A stretch of 64,000 bases of DNA, from assembly GCF_040881935.1 (NCBI RefSeq), contig NZ_JBBECH010000054.1, positions 1 through 64,000 of the forward strand, given 5' to 3'. This DNA comes from Saccharospirillum sp040881935 (GTDB lineage: Bacteria > Pseudomonadota > Gammaproteobacteria > Pseudomonadales > Natronospirillaceae). This document shows positions 1 to 8,963 of the stretch, in pieces. Below the pieces are notes generated by a model, which saw only the letters and a program-made list of their open reading frames with translations, searched no databases and was not told where the DNA came from. Both the position numbers and the translations under genes were made by a program. The first letter of the stretch is position 1; the number at the start of each line of letters is the position of its first letter.

Positions 1-11
1 CTTTTAATACC

Positions 12-43
12 ACCCCAGGCCTGAGAAGGTCTGGGGTTTTTTT
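12..43 (+). terminator. Rho-independent terminator of an upstream gene outside the window
   Basis: A 10-bp stem (12-21 with 28-37, one G-T wobble) closes a TGAGAA loop and is followed by seven T residues on the plus strand. That orientation fits a plus-strand gene ending before the window. The minus-strand dnaE2 gene also ends nearby, but no T tract follows the hairpin in its direction. Confidence 0.75.
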
Positions 44-81
44 ATGCCTGAGACTTCGGTTCGTCAAACGATGTCCCACCC

Positions 82-3000
82 TCAATGAAAATCCCGCGAT
101 CGAATCCTGACATCCTTGCTGGCTGCACCGAGCCCGTCGATGCGTTGTGCGATAACGTGTACCACATCATTATCCCAGGCTTTCTCTATCAAACCGGTCA
201 CCAGCACTAACTGTTCGGTAGTCAGCGCTTTGATGTATTGCTGTGCCTGTTGCAACCAAACGATGACATTGATGTTTCCGGTGTCGTCTTCCAATGTCAC
301 GAAAGTAACGCCCGCTTTGCTTTTGGGGCGCTGACGGTTGACGACCAGGCCCAGCACCCGGATCGGCAGCCGCACCCGGTCGGGTAGAGTCATATCAAGG
401 CGCTTCGACAAAGCGGATATACGAGCTTGTTCAGCTTGCATCATTGGCAGCAGGTCTTTGGCGGGTAAGGTTTCGGGTATTATTTTGTCTTCACGCAACA
501 AAGTAATGAGATGACGTCCCAGGGTTAGGCCCTGGCTGTGGTAATCCTCAATCAGGTTTTCCAGTTCATTCGGTGGCGGTAAGTGGGTTTGTTGTTCGGG
601 TGTTTGCTCGAAGGCATTGGTTAACAGGGGTGTTTGCAACCGCAATGCTGAGCTCTCCCAGCGTGCCTGGTAGCGATGCTGACCGAGTTCGGCAAAGGCG
701 CCGGCCGAGGCGAGTAGGTCAAGATCGGTCGTCGTAATACCGGGAATGTTTTCCAGGTCTTTGATGTGCAGAAAACCAGAGGCTGGCCTATGTCTGAGCA
801 GGCTGTCTGCATTGCTTTGCTGGAAGCCTTTGATGCGACTGAAGCCTAACCGAATCGCCGTTTTACCGTTGTGCCATTCGAGCTGGCTGTTCCAGTCGCT
901 GCTATTGATATTGACGGATAACACCGAAACATTATGACGCTGCACGTCCTGTATTAGCTGTGAGGCGGTGTAAAACCCCATGGGTAAACTGTTCAGCAGG
1001 GCACAACAAAATGCTTCCGGGTAATGGCATTTGAACCAGGACGAGAAGTAGGCAATGAGTGCAAAACCTGCCGCATGTGATTCCGGAAAACCGTACTCGC
1101 CAAAGCCTTCAATCTGGCGATTAATGCGTTGAATAAATTCATCAGGGTAACCGTTTTCGTGCATACGTTCGGTTAATTTTGAGCGTAATGCACTGATATG
1201 GCCGTTCTCTTTCCAGCTGGCCATGGAGCGCCTTAAATCATTTGCTTCGTCGGAACTGAAGCCAGCAGCGACCATGGCCAGTGCAATGATCTGCTCTTGA
1301 AAAATGGGCACGCCCAGGGTCCGTTTCAGCACCGGTACTAACGCTTCACTCGGATAATCCACCGCTTCTTTTTCGAGGCGTCGCAGGAGATAAGGGCGCA
1401 CCATATCGCCATGTATCGGCCCCGGACGAACGATGGCCACCTGAATCACCAGGTCGTAGTAGTCCTTGGGTTTCAGGCGCGGAAGCATACTCATTTGCGC
1501 GCGTGATTCAATTTGGAATACGCCGACGGTATCGGCCCGCTGGATCATTGCAAAGGTGGCGGGATCGTCGCGTGGGATCTTCTGTAGTTTGATGGTTTCA
1601 CCATGGTGCTGACGAATCAGATCCAGGGTACGGCGTACTGCGCTGAGCATGCCGAGTGCGAGAATATCCACCTTCATCAGCCCAACAGTTTCCAGGTCGT
1701 CTTTATCCCACTGAATAACGGTACGCTCGGGCATCGCCGCATTTTCGATGGGCACCAGGTCGGCAACGACGCCTTCGGTAATGATAAAACCACCGACATG
1801 TTGTGACAGGTGGCGGGGAAACCCGAGTATGCTTTCCAGTAAATGTTTGAATACGGCAATCTGATGCTCGGATAAACCCATGCCGTCCGCGATGATTTCT
1901 TCGATCCAGTTTTTGCTGCGATAACGCCAGCCATAGTTGGCAATTTTCTGGTCCAGTTGGCTGATGTTTAACCCCATTGCGCGGCCAATGTCGCGCAATG
2001 CACTTTTGCGCCGGTAGCTGATCACGGTTGCTGCCAGGGCAGCGCGCTTGCGGCCGTATTTCTGATAGATGTACTGAATCACTTCCTCGCGCCGCTGATG
2101 TTCAAAATCCACATCAATGTCGGGCGGGTCGTCACGACCTTCGGAAATAAAGCGATCAAACAGCAGCGATGCTTCCTTGGGGCTTACTTCGGTGATGCCC
2201 AGGCAATAGCAAACCACCGAGTTGGCGGCCGAGCCGCGCCCCTGACACAGGATGTTCTGTGAGCGGGCAAAACGCACAATGTCATAGACGGTTAGAAAAT
2301 AATGCTCGTAATCCTTCGCGCGGATCATTTTCAACTCGCGCTCAATAGTGGCGTCGATCTCGGGTGTGCTGCCTTCGGGGAATCGCCGCGCGACACCCTG
2401 GCGTACCAGCAGCCGCAGATACTGTTCGGCGCTGTACTGGCCGGGAAGGATGTCTTTCGGGTAGCGGTAGCGCAGGGACTTGAGTGTGAAATCGCAACGG
2501 ACGGCAATGCGCAGGGTTTCCTGCATCAGTTCCGCGCCATACAGGCTGTGCAGTTTATTGGCCGAGCGCAGATGATTCTCCGCATTGGGAAACAGGTAAG
2601 GCAGGGCATCAGCCAGGGTGGTGTTAAAGCGTATGGCTGTCAGGGCATCCTGCAGGTCTTTGCGTTTGGGTGTGTGCATGTGCACGTTGTTGGCGCAGGT
2701 GGCGGGCAGCTTGTGCTGCCGGGCCAGTTGTAGGGCGTGATCGGCGAGCTCGAAGCTGTTCTCGGTCAGCAGGTTTTCCACCAGCACCCAGCAGCGGTCT
2801 TGAAAACAGCGGGCGTAGTAAGCCAGCTGTTCGTCATCGTCACTGCGCCCCCGGGGTGACCAGAGGCACAGGCAGTCCTCAACATTGTGTTTGAAATCCT
2901 GGCGGGTCAAACGGTACTCGCCTTTGTCGCACCGCCGCCGGGCCCGGGTGATCAGGTGGCACAGTTGACTGTAAGCGGCTTCGGTGGGGGCGAGCAGCAC

Positions 3001-3240
3001 AATCACCTGGCCGTCGAGACGAAATTCGGCGCCGATGATCAGTTTGATCGGCAGTTTCCGGTCTCTGATTACCCGCCAGGCTTTGACCACGCCGGCGACC
3101 GAGCATTCGTCGGTGATGGCCAGCGCCTGATAGCCCAGTTCAACCGCGCGCAGCACCAGCTCTTGTGGATGAGAGGCGCCGCGCAGAAAACTGTGGTTGC
3201 TCAGACAATGCAGCTCGGCATAGGGCAGTGAAGGGGTCAT
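82..3240 (-). CDS. dnaE2: Error-prone DNA polymerase III alpha subunit homologue (ImuC/DnaE2)
   Basis: This is the translesion polymerase of the ImuA-ImuB-DnaE2 mutasome, which extends past DNA lesions during the SOS response. The 1052-residue protein starts with a PHP domain (YAELHCLSNHSFLRGASHP near residue 7), has the C-family catalytic acidic motif PDIDVDFE near residue 373, and ends in an OB-fold (TLEDDTGNINVIVW). The length is typical of DnaE2 and shorter than replicative DnaE (about 1160). The ATG lies 3 bp after the imuB stop, so the gene is the last member of a tightly packed SOS operon read from the LexA box at 5324. The reading frame looks intact. Confidence 0.97.
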   Translation of the reverse strand: MTPSLPYAELHCLSNHSFLRGASHPQELVLRAVELGYQALAITDECSVAGVVKAWRVIRDRKLPIKLIIGAEFRLDGQVIVLLAPTEAAYSQLCHLITRARRRCDKGEYRLTRQDFKHNVEDCLCLWSPRGRSDDDEQLAYYARCFQDRCWVLVENLLTENSFELADHALQLARQHKLPATCANNVHMHTPKRKDLQDALTAIRFNTTLADALPYLFPNAENHLRSANKLHSLYGAELMQETLRIAVRCDFTLKSLRYRYPKDILPGQYSAEQYLRLLVRQGVARRFPEGSTPEIDATIERELKMIRAKDYEHYFLTVYDIVRFARSQNILCQGRGSAANSVVCYCLGITEVSPKEASLLFDRFISEGRDDPPDIDVDFEHQRREEVIQYIYQKYGRKRAALAATVISYRRKSALRDIGRAMGLNISQLDQKIANYGWRYRSKNWIEEIIADGMGLSEHQIAVFKHLLESILGFPRHLSQHVGGFIITEGVVADLVPIENAAMPERTVIQWDKDDLETVGLMKVDILALGMLSAVRRTLDLIRQHHGETIKLQKIPRDDPATFAMIQRADTVGVFQIESRAQMSMLPRLKPKDYYDLVIQVAIVRPGPIHGDMVRPYLLRRLEKEAVDYPSEALVPVLKRTLGVPIFQEQIIALAMVAAGFSSDEANDLRRSMASWKENGHISALRSKLTERMHENGYPDEFIQRINRQIEGFGEYGFPESHAAGFALIAYFSSWFKCHYPEAFCCALLNSLPMGFYTASQLIQDVQRHNVSVLSVNINSSDWNSQLEWHNGKTAIRLGFSRIKGFQQSNADSLLRHRPASGFLHIKDLENIPGITTTDLDLLASAGAFAELGQHRYQARWESSALRLQTPLLTNAFEQTPEQQTHLPPPNELENLIEDYHSQGLTLGRHLITLLREDKIIPETLPAKDLLPMMQAEQARISALSKRLDMTLPDRVRLPIRVLGLVVNRQRPKSKAGVTFVTLEDDTGNINVIVWLQQAQQYIKALTTEQLVLVTGLIEKAWDNDVVHVIAQRIDGLGAASKDVRIRSRDFH

Positions 3241-3243
3241 GTG

Positions 3244-4662
3244 TTATCCGAAAAAACCGGCCAGGCTCCAGTGGCCATTATCATGACGAGCGAGCCAGAC
3301 CGTGTGCTGATGACGTGGGTGCCAGGCGCGGAAGTAATCGCGCCGGTAAGGGGTCAGCTGCGCCCATTGGCCCATCACAATGCGCTCTGGTCCGCTCAGT
3401 AACTGGTATTGCTGTGGTGTTACCGGTTGCTCGGTATCGGGTATCAGCACTGGCTGGAAGCGGGGTCGTGACGATTCTGTGTGCCCGCTGCGGTCGACCG
3501 CCGGGGTTAATCGGGTGGCGTATTCAGGCCTGGGGTCGGCGGTGGTTGCCAGGTTGTGTACCCGGTGATGGCCGAGACGCGAAACCAGCAGAGACAGCAA
3601 GCGGTCGGCATCGGCATCCGGGTAGGCGGTACCGAGCAAGTCACCGTTGGGCGCCGGGTCGGCGCGAAAGCGACGTGCCTGCAGCTGCAGGGTGAGCACC
3701 GGTGCGGGTAGCACCAGGCGTTCCAGTTGCAGGCTGATCAGGCTGAGCCATTCCTGGGCACTGCGTGAGCCCTGTACTGCCTGAATGCGCAGCCGCGTCG
3801 CGGGCTGGTTGCGGTGGGTCAGGCGCAGGTACAGGCTGTCAGCCAGACGCTGGCGCGCCTTCAGATAGTCTTCAAGATTCGTCAGCAGCCGTTTAACCGG
3901 GAACAGCAGGCTGGCGCTGTGCTCGGCTTCGTGGCTCAGCTCGATGCGTTCGTCAAAATGTGGCGGTATGTCAAAGCGATGTCCCAGGGTGTCTGGTGTT
4001 TCCAACGCTGAGAGCCGGGTCAACAGATCCGGGCCAAAGCGGTAACCAAGTTCGGCCCGGGGCAGTTGGCGGATATCGGCGTAGTGGTGTAACCCCATGC
4101 CTTTCAGCCGGGCGGCGTGTTTGGTGTCGATGCCCAACCGGGTAACGGTAATGGGGTTGAGTGCGTTGATCAATTGCTGCCGGTCGCTGCTGATGAGTGG
4201 TTGGTCGTTGATGGCCAATACCTGAGCAGCCTGGGCGGTATGGCCACAGGCCCAGCGGTAGTGGAAGCCACTGTGTTCCAGCCGCTCCCGCAGGGTGCTG
4301 ATCAGAGCATCGAGACCCTGGTAGAGTCGCATCATAGAGCCGATTTCGAGGCTGAGACCGGAGGGCGGACACAGCCGGATATCGGCGCAGGCCTGATACA
4401 GCAACAGCGCCAGACGCTGCAGCTGTTCCCGCTCGGCCAGGGCATCGTAATGCGCGGTTTCGGCATCGGTGAGCAGGCAATAGGCGGTGGCGGTGTTCAT
4501 ACCGGGTCGCACACCCAGTGCAGCTGCCGCGCCGTTGCATTGTTCGATGCCGGATCGGCTATTGAGCAGCAATTGCGGTATGGCGTGCTCAAGGGTACCG
4601 AACTGGCATTGCAGCGCGAGCCGGGTGAAGTCGATGTAGAGCCAGAGTCGCGTGTCAGCCAT
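3244..4662 (-). CDS. imuB: ImuB, Y-family polymerase-like mutasome hub protein
   Basis: ImuB is a catalytically degenerate Y-family polymerase homologue that links the beta clamp, ImuA and DnaE2 in SOS mutagenesis. The 472-residue protein has the usual N-terminal LWLYIDFTRLALQ and the later SLEIGSMMRLYQG segment, where true Y-family enzymes carry the acidic SIDE motif. That second acidic pair is absent, as expected for ImuB. The N-terminal motif, however, reads ID where active enzymes have the first catalytic Asp, so one ancestral acidic residue seems to survive. The start overlaps the imuA stop by 8 bp (4655-4662), suggesting translational coupling. Confidence 0.93.
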   Translation of the reverse strand: MADTRLWLYIDFTRLALQCQFGTLEHAIPQLLLNSRSGIEQCNGAAAALGVRPGMNTATAYCLLTDAETAHYDALAEREQLQRLALLLYQACADIRLCPPSGLSLEIGSMMRLYQGLDALISTLRERLEHSGFHYRWACGHTAQAAQVLAINDQPLISSDRQQLINALNPITVTRLGIDTKHAARLKGMGLHHYADIRQLPRAELGYRFGPDLLTRLSALETPDTLGHRFDIPPHFDERIELSHEAEHSASLLFPVKRLLTNLEDYLKARQRLADSLYLRLTHRNQPATRLRIQAVQGSRSAQEWLSLISLQLERLVLPAPVLTLQLQARRFRADPAPNGDLLGTAYPDADADRLLSLLVSRLGHHRVHNLATTADPRPEYATRLTPAVDRSGHTESSRPRFQPVLIPDTEQPVTPQQYQLLSGPERIVMGQWAQLTPYRRDYFRAWHPRHQHTVWLARHDNGHWSLAGFFG

Positions 4663-5305
4663 AGAGGCAGGCCCCGTCAGGCTGCAGCGGTATGGTCACC
4701 GGCAGGTTGTTCAATGGCCAGCCGGCGCGTCGTTTGAGAATGTGCAGCCTCACCCGGTTGGCCTGATCGGCGCACACCTGAAGACGCAGCGCCGCGATTG
4801 AGGCTCGGTCACGCCAGCGTTCGGGGCGCAGCAGAAACACCGGCAACCGGTTGCTCTCGGCGGCCAGTTGCAGGCGCCGCATATGGGCGTTATCGAGCCG
4901 GTCGACCCAGGCGATGACGGCCTGGCAGCCACCGGTGCTCAGGCAGCGTTCCAGACTCCACAACAGGTCATCCTGGCGTGGGGCCTGACACAGTAATAGC
5001 CGGGACAGATCCAGCCCCCAGTGAGCCAGCCCTGGCGCATGCGGCTGGTAAGGCGGGTTAAACCAGACCTGCCAGCGACGATCCTCCTGACTCAACGTCG
5101 CCAGGTAGGGCAGCAACAACCTTAGTTCTCCCTGCCCCGGGCGGGCGTAGAGAATCTCGGTGACGGCCCCGAGCGGCCAGCCACCGCCGGGCAGCTCGGC
5201 ATCCAGCGCCGCATAGCCGCTGGGAGCGGCATGAACACGCGCCATGCGCCAGTCGCTGGCGGACCAGAGCCGACCACTTTGGGTGAGGTCGTGCAGCAGA
5301 GACAT
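4655..5305 (-). CDS. imuA: ImuA, RecA-like SOS mutagenesis protein
   Basis: First gene of the imuA-imuB-dnaE2 operon. ImuA proteins are short RecA/SulA-like factors that cooperate with ImuB and DnaE2 in damage-induced mutagenesis. The 216-residue product has the typical ALDAELPGGGWPLGAVTEIL segment near residue 33, where RecA has its ATP-binding region, but no clear Walker A GxxxxGK. That is common in this family. The ATG lies about 18 bp from the LexA operator at 5324-5339, so the transcript leader is short and repression is likely direct. Confidence 0.93.
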   Translation of the reverse strand: MSLLHDLTQSGRLWSASDWRMARVHAAPSGYAALDAELPGGGWPLGAVTEILYARPGQGELRLLLPYLATLSQEDRRWQVWFNPPYQPHAPGLAHWGLDLSRLLLCQAPRQDDLLWSLERCLSTGGCQAVIAWVDRLDNAHMRRLQLAAESNRLPVFLLRPERWRDRASIAALRLQVCADQANRVRLHILKRRAGWPLNNLPVTIPLQPDGACLYG

Positions 5306-5323
5306 GATAAGTCGCTCAATAAA

Positions 5324-5339
5324 CTGTATGAATATACAG
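5324..5339. promoter_or_regulatory. LexA (SOS) operator of imuA-imuB-dnaE2
   Basis: CTGTATGAATATACAG matches the gammaproteobacterial LexA consensus CTG-N10-CAG, with an AT-rich centre. It sits 18 bp upstream of the imuA ATG. LexA control of imu cassettes is well established, so the assignment rests on both the motif and the context. Confidence 0.93.
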
Positions 5340-5412
5340 TATAATCGGCCGCGATCAGGATGCCAGTGGTTGATTCGTAATGATCTGTATCGGTGTTTGC
5401 TGACTCATGACA

Positions 5413-6165
5413 CTAAGCCATCAGACCCGAGGCCACCAGACTCAAGCCTGACCCCATCAGCAGGGCAAATGCCAGGCGGCGCATCCAGAGTTCCGGTAAA
5501 GGCGGCCCGAACCGCTTGCCGATCAGGGTACCCAGTATCACCAGTGGTAGCCCAAACGCACAGATCAGTAGAACGTTCACTGAGTTTTGCAGAAAGGGTA
5601 ACGCCAGGGCGATGCGAATCACCGAGGTGGCGAAAAAGGTCATCAGCAGGGTTAGTCGAATGCTGAGTAATGGCAGTGGCTGGCGGTACATCAGAAAGGC
5701 CAGTGGTGGGCCGTAGGTGGCGAACAGGCCGCCGAGCAAACCGGCGATGGCACCCGCTGTGGCAAACGCGAAGCGACCGTTTATGTCGGGCCGGGGTTTG
5801 GGTTTGAGCATCATCAGCAGGCAACTGAGTACCAGAGTGATGCCAAGCAGCATTTGCAGCAGGCTGAGGCCGCTTTGGCTAAAGCGGCTAAGCAGCCACA
5901 AACCCAGGCCGGTTAACGGTATGGCTGTCGTCAGCATGGCGATGACCGCCGGGCGATACACATGCTGGGTGTGGCCGCGCAGAGCGATGCCGGTGTTGGC
6001 GAGGCTCAGGGTGCTGGTGGCGAATGCCAGAAAGGCGAGATCGGCCAGGCCCAGTACGGAACTGAGCCCCATTACGATCAGGCCAAAGGCGAATCCGGTG
6101 ACGGTCTGAATGTAACTGCCCAGAAAGAACAGGCCCAGTAGCAGGGCAGCGTTGGTGATGTCCAT
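5413..6165 (-). CDS. TauE/SafE family membrane permease
   Basis: A 250-residue integral membrane protein made almost entirely of hydrophobic segments, with a start typical of the TauE/SafE (DUF81) family: LGLFFLGSYIQTVTGFAFGL and a second repeat-like half beginning near FAFATAGAIAGLLGGLFATYGPPLAF. Members export or import sulfite, sulfoacetate and other small organosulfur or carboxylate anions. The substrate here cannot be read from sequence and no sulfur-metabolism gene is adjacent. It is transcribed in the same direction as imuA, but its stop lies about 75 bp upstream of the LexA box, so it is a separate unit. Confidence 0.85.
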   Translation of the reverse strand: MDITNAALLLGLFFLGSYIQTVTGFAFGLIVMGLSSVLGLADLAFLAFATSTLSLANTGIALRGHTQHVYRPAVIAMLTTAIPLTGLGLWLLSRFSQSGLSLLQMLLGITLVLSCLLMMLKPKPRPDINGRFAFATAGAIAGLLGGLFATYGPPLAFLMYRQPLPLLSIRLTLLMTFFATSVIRIALALPFLQNSVNVLLICAFGLPLVILGTLIGKRFGPPLPELWMRRLAFALLMGSGLSLVASGLMA

Positions 6166-6290
6166 TGGTATAGTTTACGGGGTTCGGAAGGCGGCGGCGA
6201 GGTAGGATGTTACGGTCCGTTGAACCACAACCCACATTTTGTTCGATATCGACATTCGACGGGCTCCTATGCCTTACAGCGCGGATGCAG

Positions 6291-6345
6291 TTCGGAGTTC
6301 AGCTTTCCTTGGCACCTGACACTCAGCTGGTTGCGAATTCCAAAA
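6291..6345. repeat. Possible decayed end of the dispersed hairpin repeat family
   Basis: This stretch contains TTCGGAGTTC and then GGCACCTGACACTC-AGCTGGTTGCGAATTCC. Similar strings flank other repeat copies: GCGCCTGACACTCGTTTGGTAGCAAACC right of the 23.4-kb copy, and ACTGGCACTCGATTGGTTGCAAAC right of the assembly gap. No paired arms or CATGGATG tips are present, so at most it is a relic. The rest of the 266-bp intergenic region (6166-6431) shows no gene I can support. Confidence 0.3.
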
Positions 6346-6431
6346 CCTGAGTTAAATCACTGGCAGCTAAATCGCAGACAATACGGCATGACTTTGCTAG
6401 CCTTGTCCGCCGCCCCAAACACAGACTGCGC

Positions 6432-8699
6432 ATGAGCTTTTCCGACACTGATTTCACAGACGAGCAACAACGCATCATTGCCCATTCTGGTGGTCATGCG
6501 CGTATTGTGGCTGTGGCCGGGTCGGGCAAGACGGCGACGCTGACGGCTTACGTCAGCCGCCGCATCCGCGAGGGACTCTCACCGCGTCGCCTGTTAGTGC
6601 TGATGTACAACAAGACGGCACAAAGGGATTTCGCCCGCCGTCTGGCTGCACAGAACCCGGCCGGTACCCGTTTGCCGGAAGTACGTACTTTTCATTCACT
6701 CGGTTATCGCATTTATCAGCGCCTGGTTCAGGATGGTGACTTGCCAGCGTTTGACCGGACTCTGTTGTCCGACGCCCAGGTTGAGCCGCTGGTCTGGCGC
6801 ATCCTGCGTGAGCTGGCTGATGATGACCAGGCCGAAGACATCCTGACCCGCAAGAAGAAATGGGTCGAACCGGCGCTTTCCTATTTTGAGCTGGTAAAAA
6901 GTAGTCTGAACTCACCCGAGGTGGTCTTTGAGCAGAGTCACCTGCCCGCCCAGTGCCGGATTTTCATTGAAGCCTTCGAGCGTTTCGAGCAATGGCGTCA
7001 GTCGGAGCGGCGGGTCACGTTCAGTGATCTGCTGTATGACCCGGTACGGTGTTTGAACAGCCGGCCTGACCTGGCTGAGCGTTTTGGCGGTCATATGCAG
7101 GAAATCCTGGTGGACGAATACCAGGACATTAACCCCATTCAACAGCGGCTGCTGGAGATTGTCCACGGCGGGCGCGGTCAGGTGATGGTGGTTGGCGATC
7201 CGGATCAGACGATCTATGAATTTCGCGGTTCGGAGCCGACGCTGCTGACCGAGGGTTTTACCGAGCAATTCAATGCGGTACACGACTACGAGCTTAGCTG
7301 GACCTTTCGTTACGGTCATCACCTGAGTCTGTTGGCCAACCATCTGATCGGTGCAGGACACCCGCATCCCGACAGCCGCACCCTGTGTTACTCCCATACC
7401 GTCACGCCGACCACCCGGGTGGAGCAGGTGCGCAGTGATGATGGCGCCAGCACGGCTCTTGGGTTGATTCAGCAGATTCGACAGCAGCGTCCGCTGAGCG
7501 ATGTTGCGGTGTTGAACCGGCTGTGGGCCAACAGTGCGCGGCTGGAACTGCTGCTGATGGCGGCCGATGTGCCCTACCACCTTGATCACCATCAGACCGT
7601 CCTGGAACGGTTCGAGCTGCGCCCTTTCTGGGTACTGTTTGATCTGGCCTGCGGCGATTTCAGCCGCTATGACCCGGAGCGGCGTCGTCAGGCCTGGCAA
7701 ACGCTGCTGACCCAGCCTTATCTGAAAATCCGCAAGGCAGTGATCGACGATCTGGTCAAACGACTGGCACCGGTGGCGGTGGATGTCGCCCGGCATCTGC
7801 GCAATGCCATTCCCGAATCGTTGTCGGGTTATCAGACCGATCAATTAATGGAGCGGGCGCGGCTGTTGCAGAAGGCTGAGGAGGCTAAGGTCAATGCCTC
7901 GGAATTGCTGAGCGGCTGGATTCGCGGAACGGACTATTACGCGGCGTTGAAAGAGTCGGCGTTTTCTGCCCAGCAGGTGGATGATCAGGTTGCGACTGTT
8001 AAGGCCTTTGCCCAGTTTGTCGCGGCGCAGGACTGGCCCGCCGCTGAAGCCTCACCCCGTTTGCGCCAGTGGCAGCAGCACCAGAGCGGTCAGAACGCCT
8101 CCGGCCAATCGCAGCAGGGTGTGCACATTACTTCCATCCACAAGGCCAAGGGGCGTGAGTGGCCGATCGTGATTCTGCCGGAGGTCAATGCCCGCTTTTA
8201 CCCCTATCACCCCGAAGGCGACCTGACCCGGCCGACCTCGGAAGACAGTGAGCGGCGCCTGCTTTATGTGGCGATGACCCGTGCCCGTGAGCATCTGGTG
8301 CTGCTGACTCCGGCCGACCGCAGCGAACACCCGGACAGCCCCTTTGTTAACGAACTGCGCTGGCTAGGGTCAACCGACCTGGCGCATGCTTTAAATGACG
8401 GTAGCGCCGAACTGACACTGAACGATGCGATGGATACGCACATGGTCAGCCGTTACCTGAATGCCGTCGGATCTCCGCTCACCGTTCACTGGCAGGCGGC
8501 ACCGCGCCCAATTGATACGGTTTCGACCACCCCGGTGAATATTGTTGAGCCCGATGCGCGGCGCGTGCGTCATCAGCAATGGGGTGTTGGCCGGGTGGTT
8601 CAACAGGACCCACAACGATTACGCATTCGCTTTGTACGTAATGGACAGGAGCGGACTTTCGATCGGGCTACGGTGGCGCCGTTTCTGGAGTGGTTGTAG
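6432..8699 (+). CDS. UvrD/Rep-type superfamily 1 DNA helicase
   Basis: A 755-residue superfamily 1A helicase. The motifs appear in order: Walker A AGSGKTAT near residue 30, DEYQD (Walker B) near residue 232, QTIYEFRGS, the FRYGHH motif, HITSIHKAKGREWP near residue 567, and RRLLYVAMTRARE near residue 612. These ATP-driven 3'-5' helicases act in repair and recombination. The last 45 residues (RVRHQQWGVGRVVQQDPQRL onward) form a small beta-rich, Tudor/KOW-like tail similar to the UvrD/PcrA C-terminus. It is not UvrD, Rep or RecB itself by length and motif spacing. No operon partner is visible. Confidence 0.9.
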   Translation: MSFSDTDFTDEQQRIIAHSGGHARIVAVAGSGKTATLTAYVSRRIREGLSPRRLLVLMYNKTAQRDFARRLAAQNPAGTRLPEVRTFHSLGYRIYQRLVQDGDLPAFDRTLLSDAQVEPLVWRILRELADDDQAEDILTRKKKWVEPALSYFELVKSSLNSPEVVFEQSHLPAQCRIFIEAFERFEQWRQSERRVTFSDLLYDPVRCLNSRPDLAERFGGHMQEILVDEYQDINPIQQRLLEIVHGGRGQVMVVGDPDQTIYEFRGSEPTLLTEGFTEQFNAVHDYELSWTFRYGHHLSLLANHLIGAGHPHPDSRTLCYSHTVTPTTRVEQVRSDDGASTALGLIQQIRQQRPLSDVAVLNRLWANSARLELLLMAADVPYHLDHHQTVLERFELRPFWVLFDLACGDFSRYDPERRRQAWQTLLTQPYLKIRKAVIDDLVKRLAPVAVDVARHLRNAIPESLSGYQTDQLMERARLLQKAEEAKVNASELLSGWIRGTDYYAALKESAFSAQQVDDQVATVKAFAQFVAAQDWPAAEASPRLRQWQQHQSGQNASGQSQQGVHITSIHKAKGREWPIVILPEVNARFYPYHPEGDLTRPTSEDSERRLLYVAMTRAREHLVLLTPADRSEHPDSPFVNELRWLGSTDLAHALNDGSAELTLNDAMDTHMVSRYLNAVGSPLTVHWQAAPRPIDTVSTTPVNIVEPDARRVRHQQWGVGRVVQQDPQRLRIRFVRNGQERTFDRATVAPFLEWL

Positions 8700-8731
8700 A
8701 AATGAAGACGCGGGACATAGAGGGACGATGG

Positions 8732-8782
8732 ACAATTAAAGACGTGAAACAATTAAGGACGTAGAACAATTAAAGGTGTGGA
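8732..8782. repeat. Tandem repeat, three 17-bp units
   Basis: Three consecutive units of the form ACAATTAARGRYGTRGA (8732-8748, 8749-8765, 8766-8782) differ by a few substitutions. They lie in the 255-bp gap between the helicase and the exchanger gene. They may be slippage products or repeated binding sites for a regulator of the downstream gene. Confidence 0.8.
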
Positions 8783-8958
8783 AACTCATTACACGTACCG
8801 CGCTTCTGGCGCTGTTGTCAGGGTGCGCTAGTGTGACCGTTGCAACCATAAGAGGGCTTTTAAGGCCTTTTTTGATGGATACTGACCCTCGCAAAATGCG
8901 CCCGACATTTGCCGACTGTCCCGTTATACTGGCGCCACATTTTTTCTGTCCGGAGTGA
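8776..8958 (+). CDS. Doubtful short ORF with a lipoprotein-like N-terminus
   Basis: A GTG-started 60-codon frame that begins inside the third tandem repeat unit and overlaps the start of the exchanger gene. Its first 17 residues (MWKLITRTALLALLSGC) look like a lipoprotein signal with an LSGC lipobox, but the remainder is short and not recognisable. It could be a decayed lipoprotein gene or a chance frame. No convincing ribosome binding site is visible. Confidence 0.2.
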   Translation: MWKLITRTALLALLSGCASVTVATIRGLLRPFLMDTDPRKMRPTFADCPVILAPHFFCPE

Positions 8959-8963
8959 ACTCT

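Noticed and set aside
6220..6435. 71-codon plus-strand frame before the helicase gene
   Set aside because: It has no ribosome binding site or recognisable domain and overlaps repeat-relic sequence; it ends over the helicase start by chance.
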